Shown here: in pieces, positions 14,451-14,655 of the stretch
How positions within the stretch are numbered: the stretch's first letter is position 1
Layout: every line of letters begins with the position of its first letter
DNA from: an uncultured Kangiella sp.
GTDB taxonomy: Bacteria > Pseudomonadota > Gammaproteobacteria > Enterobacterales > DSM-103792
Reading direction: 5' to 3'
NCBI GenBank assembly: GCA_946481205.1
Contig: CAMLNB010000074.1
Location: 1 to 14,655, forward strand
Length of the DNA: 14,655 bases
Made by a program: the position numbers and the translations under genes
Notes under the pieces: model-generated
Database searches by the model: none
The model's input: only the letters and a program-made list of their open reading frames with translations
Told to the model about the DNA's origin: nothing

Positions 14451-14655
14451 ATGAAACTGGGTAATAAATGGCTGCTGACCGTTGGCGTGCTGAGCGCTGC
14501 TGTCGCCGGTGTTGTTCACGCTGAAGGCAAAGTCGATGCGAAGCTGCCGGAATACACCAAAGCCAGCGGTGTTTCGGGCAACCTGTCCTCGATTGGTTCG
14601 GACACGCTGAACAACCTGATGACCTTCTGGGCCGAAGAATTCAAAAAGCAGTACC
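14451..14655 (+). CDS. pstS: Periplasmic phosphate-binding protein PstS, 5' part (partial)
   Basis: PstS captures inorganic phosphate in the periplasm and delivers it to PstC/PstA. Only the first 68 codons lie in the window. They show a Sec signal peptide ([24 protein letters not shown], likely cleaved after residue 24), a short polar segment and the binding-lobe opening [19 protein letters not shown]. The GSDT-LN--M--WAEEF pattern is typical of the phosphate-binding PstS family in gammaproteobacteria, in which the Ser/Thr residues of the GSDT loop touch phosphate. It lies 180 nt after phoR with its own PHO-box array and a strong ribosome binding site. Placing the binding-protein gene at the end of the locus, rather than ahead of pstC, differs from the E. 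coli pstSCAB-phoU order. Confidence 0.92.
   Translation, partial: MKLGNKWLLTVGVLSAAVAGVVHAEGKVDAKLPEYTKASGVSGNLSSIGSDTLNNLMTFWAEEFKKQY

Overview
The window looks like a chromosomal segment of a Gram-negative gammaproteobacterium-type organism. It encodes two outer-membrane porins with Sec signal peptides and C-terminal Phe, a DUF2057 (YccT-like) periplasmic protein, long-form PstC and PstA permeases, and a PhoB/PhoR pair of the proteobacterial type. Base composition is moderately GC-rich and even throughout. I see no insertion sequence, phage, tRNA, rRNA or CRISPR signature. The species cannot be named from the sequence alone.

Layout. Positions 1-96 are the 3' end of an unrecognised plus-strand gene. 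Next, on the plus strand, are a DUF805 membrane protein (169-738) whose C terminus resembles a type IV pilin start, and a two-TM protein with degenerate GGDEF and EAL domains (929-2830), similar in architecture to CsrD/LapD. A strong bidirectional terminator (2858-2886) separates these from a minus-strand block: a DUF2057 protein (2936-3613), porin 1 (3742-4734) and porin 2 (5190-6305). Porins 1 and 2 each have a hairpin downstream. From 6551 the plus strand carries a phosphate-acquisition locus: pstC, pstA, pstB, phoU, phoB, phoR, and then the start of pstS, cut by the window end.

How it works together. PstS binds phosphate in the periplasm, PstC/PstA form the channel and PstB hydrolyses ATP. 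PhoU couples transporter state to the sensor kinase PhoR, which controls PhoB by phosphorylation. PhoB~P binds PHO boxes, which are tandem 7-bp CTGTCAT-like half-sites on an 11-bp pitch. I find three such arrays: before pstC (6478-6495), before pstS (14329-14392), and on the minus strand before porin 1 (5041-5080). The first and third are each followed, after exactly 10 nt, by the same -10 hexamer TAGCAT. Porin 1 is therefore likely a phosphate-starvation porin, with an unusually long leader of about 280 nt.

Most of the window is a well-understood Pho regulon. The parts deserving a second look are the large periplasmic insertions in PstC (propeller-like) and PstA (coiled coil), the separate pstS promoter at the end of the locus, the long structured leader of porin 1, the catalytically degenerate GGDEF-EAL protein, and the pilin-like tail on the DUF805 protein. 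I did not find convincing evidence for an entirely new system.
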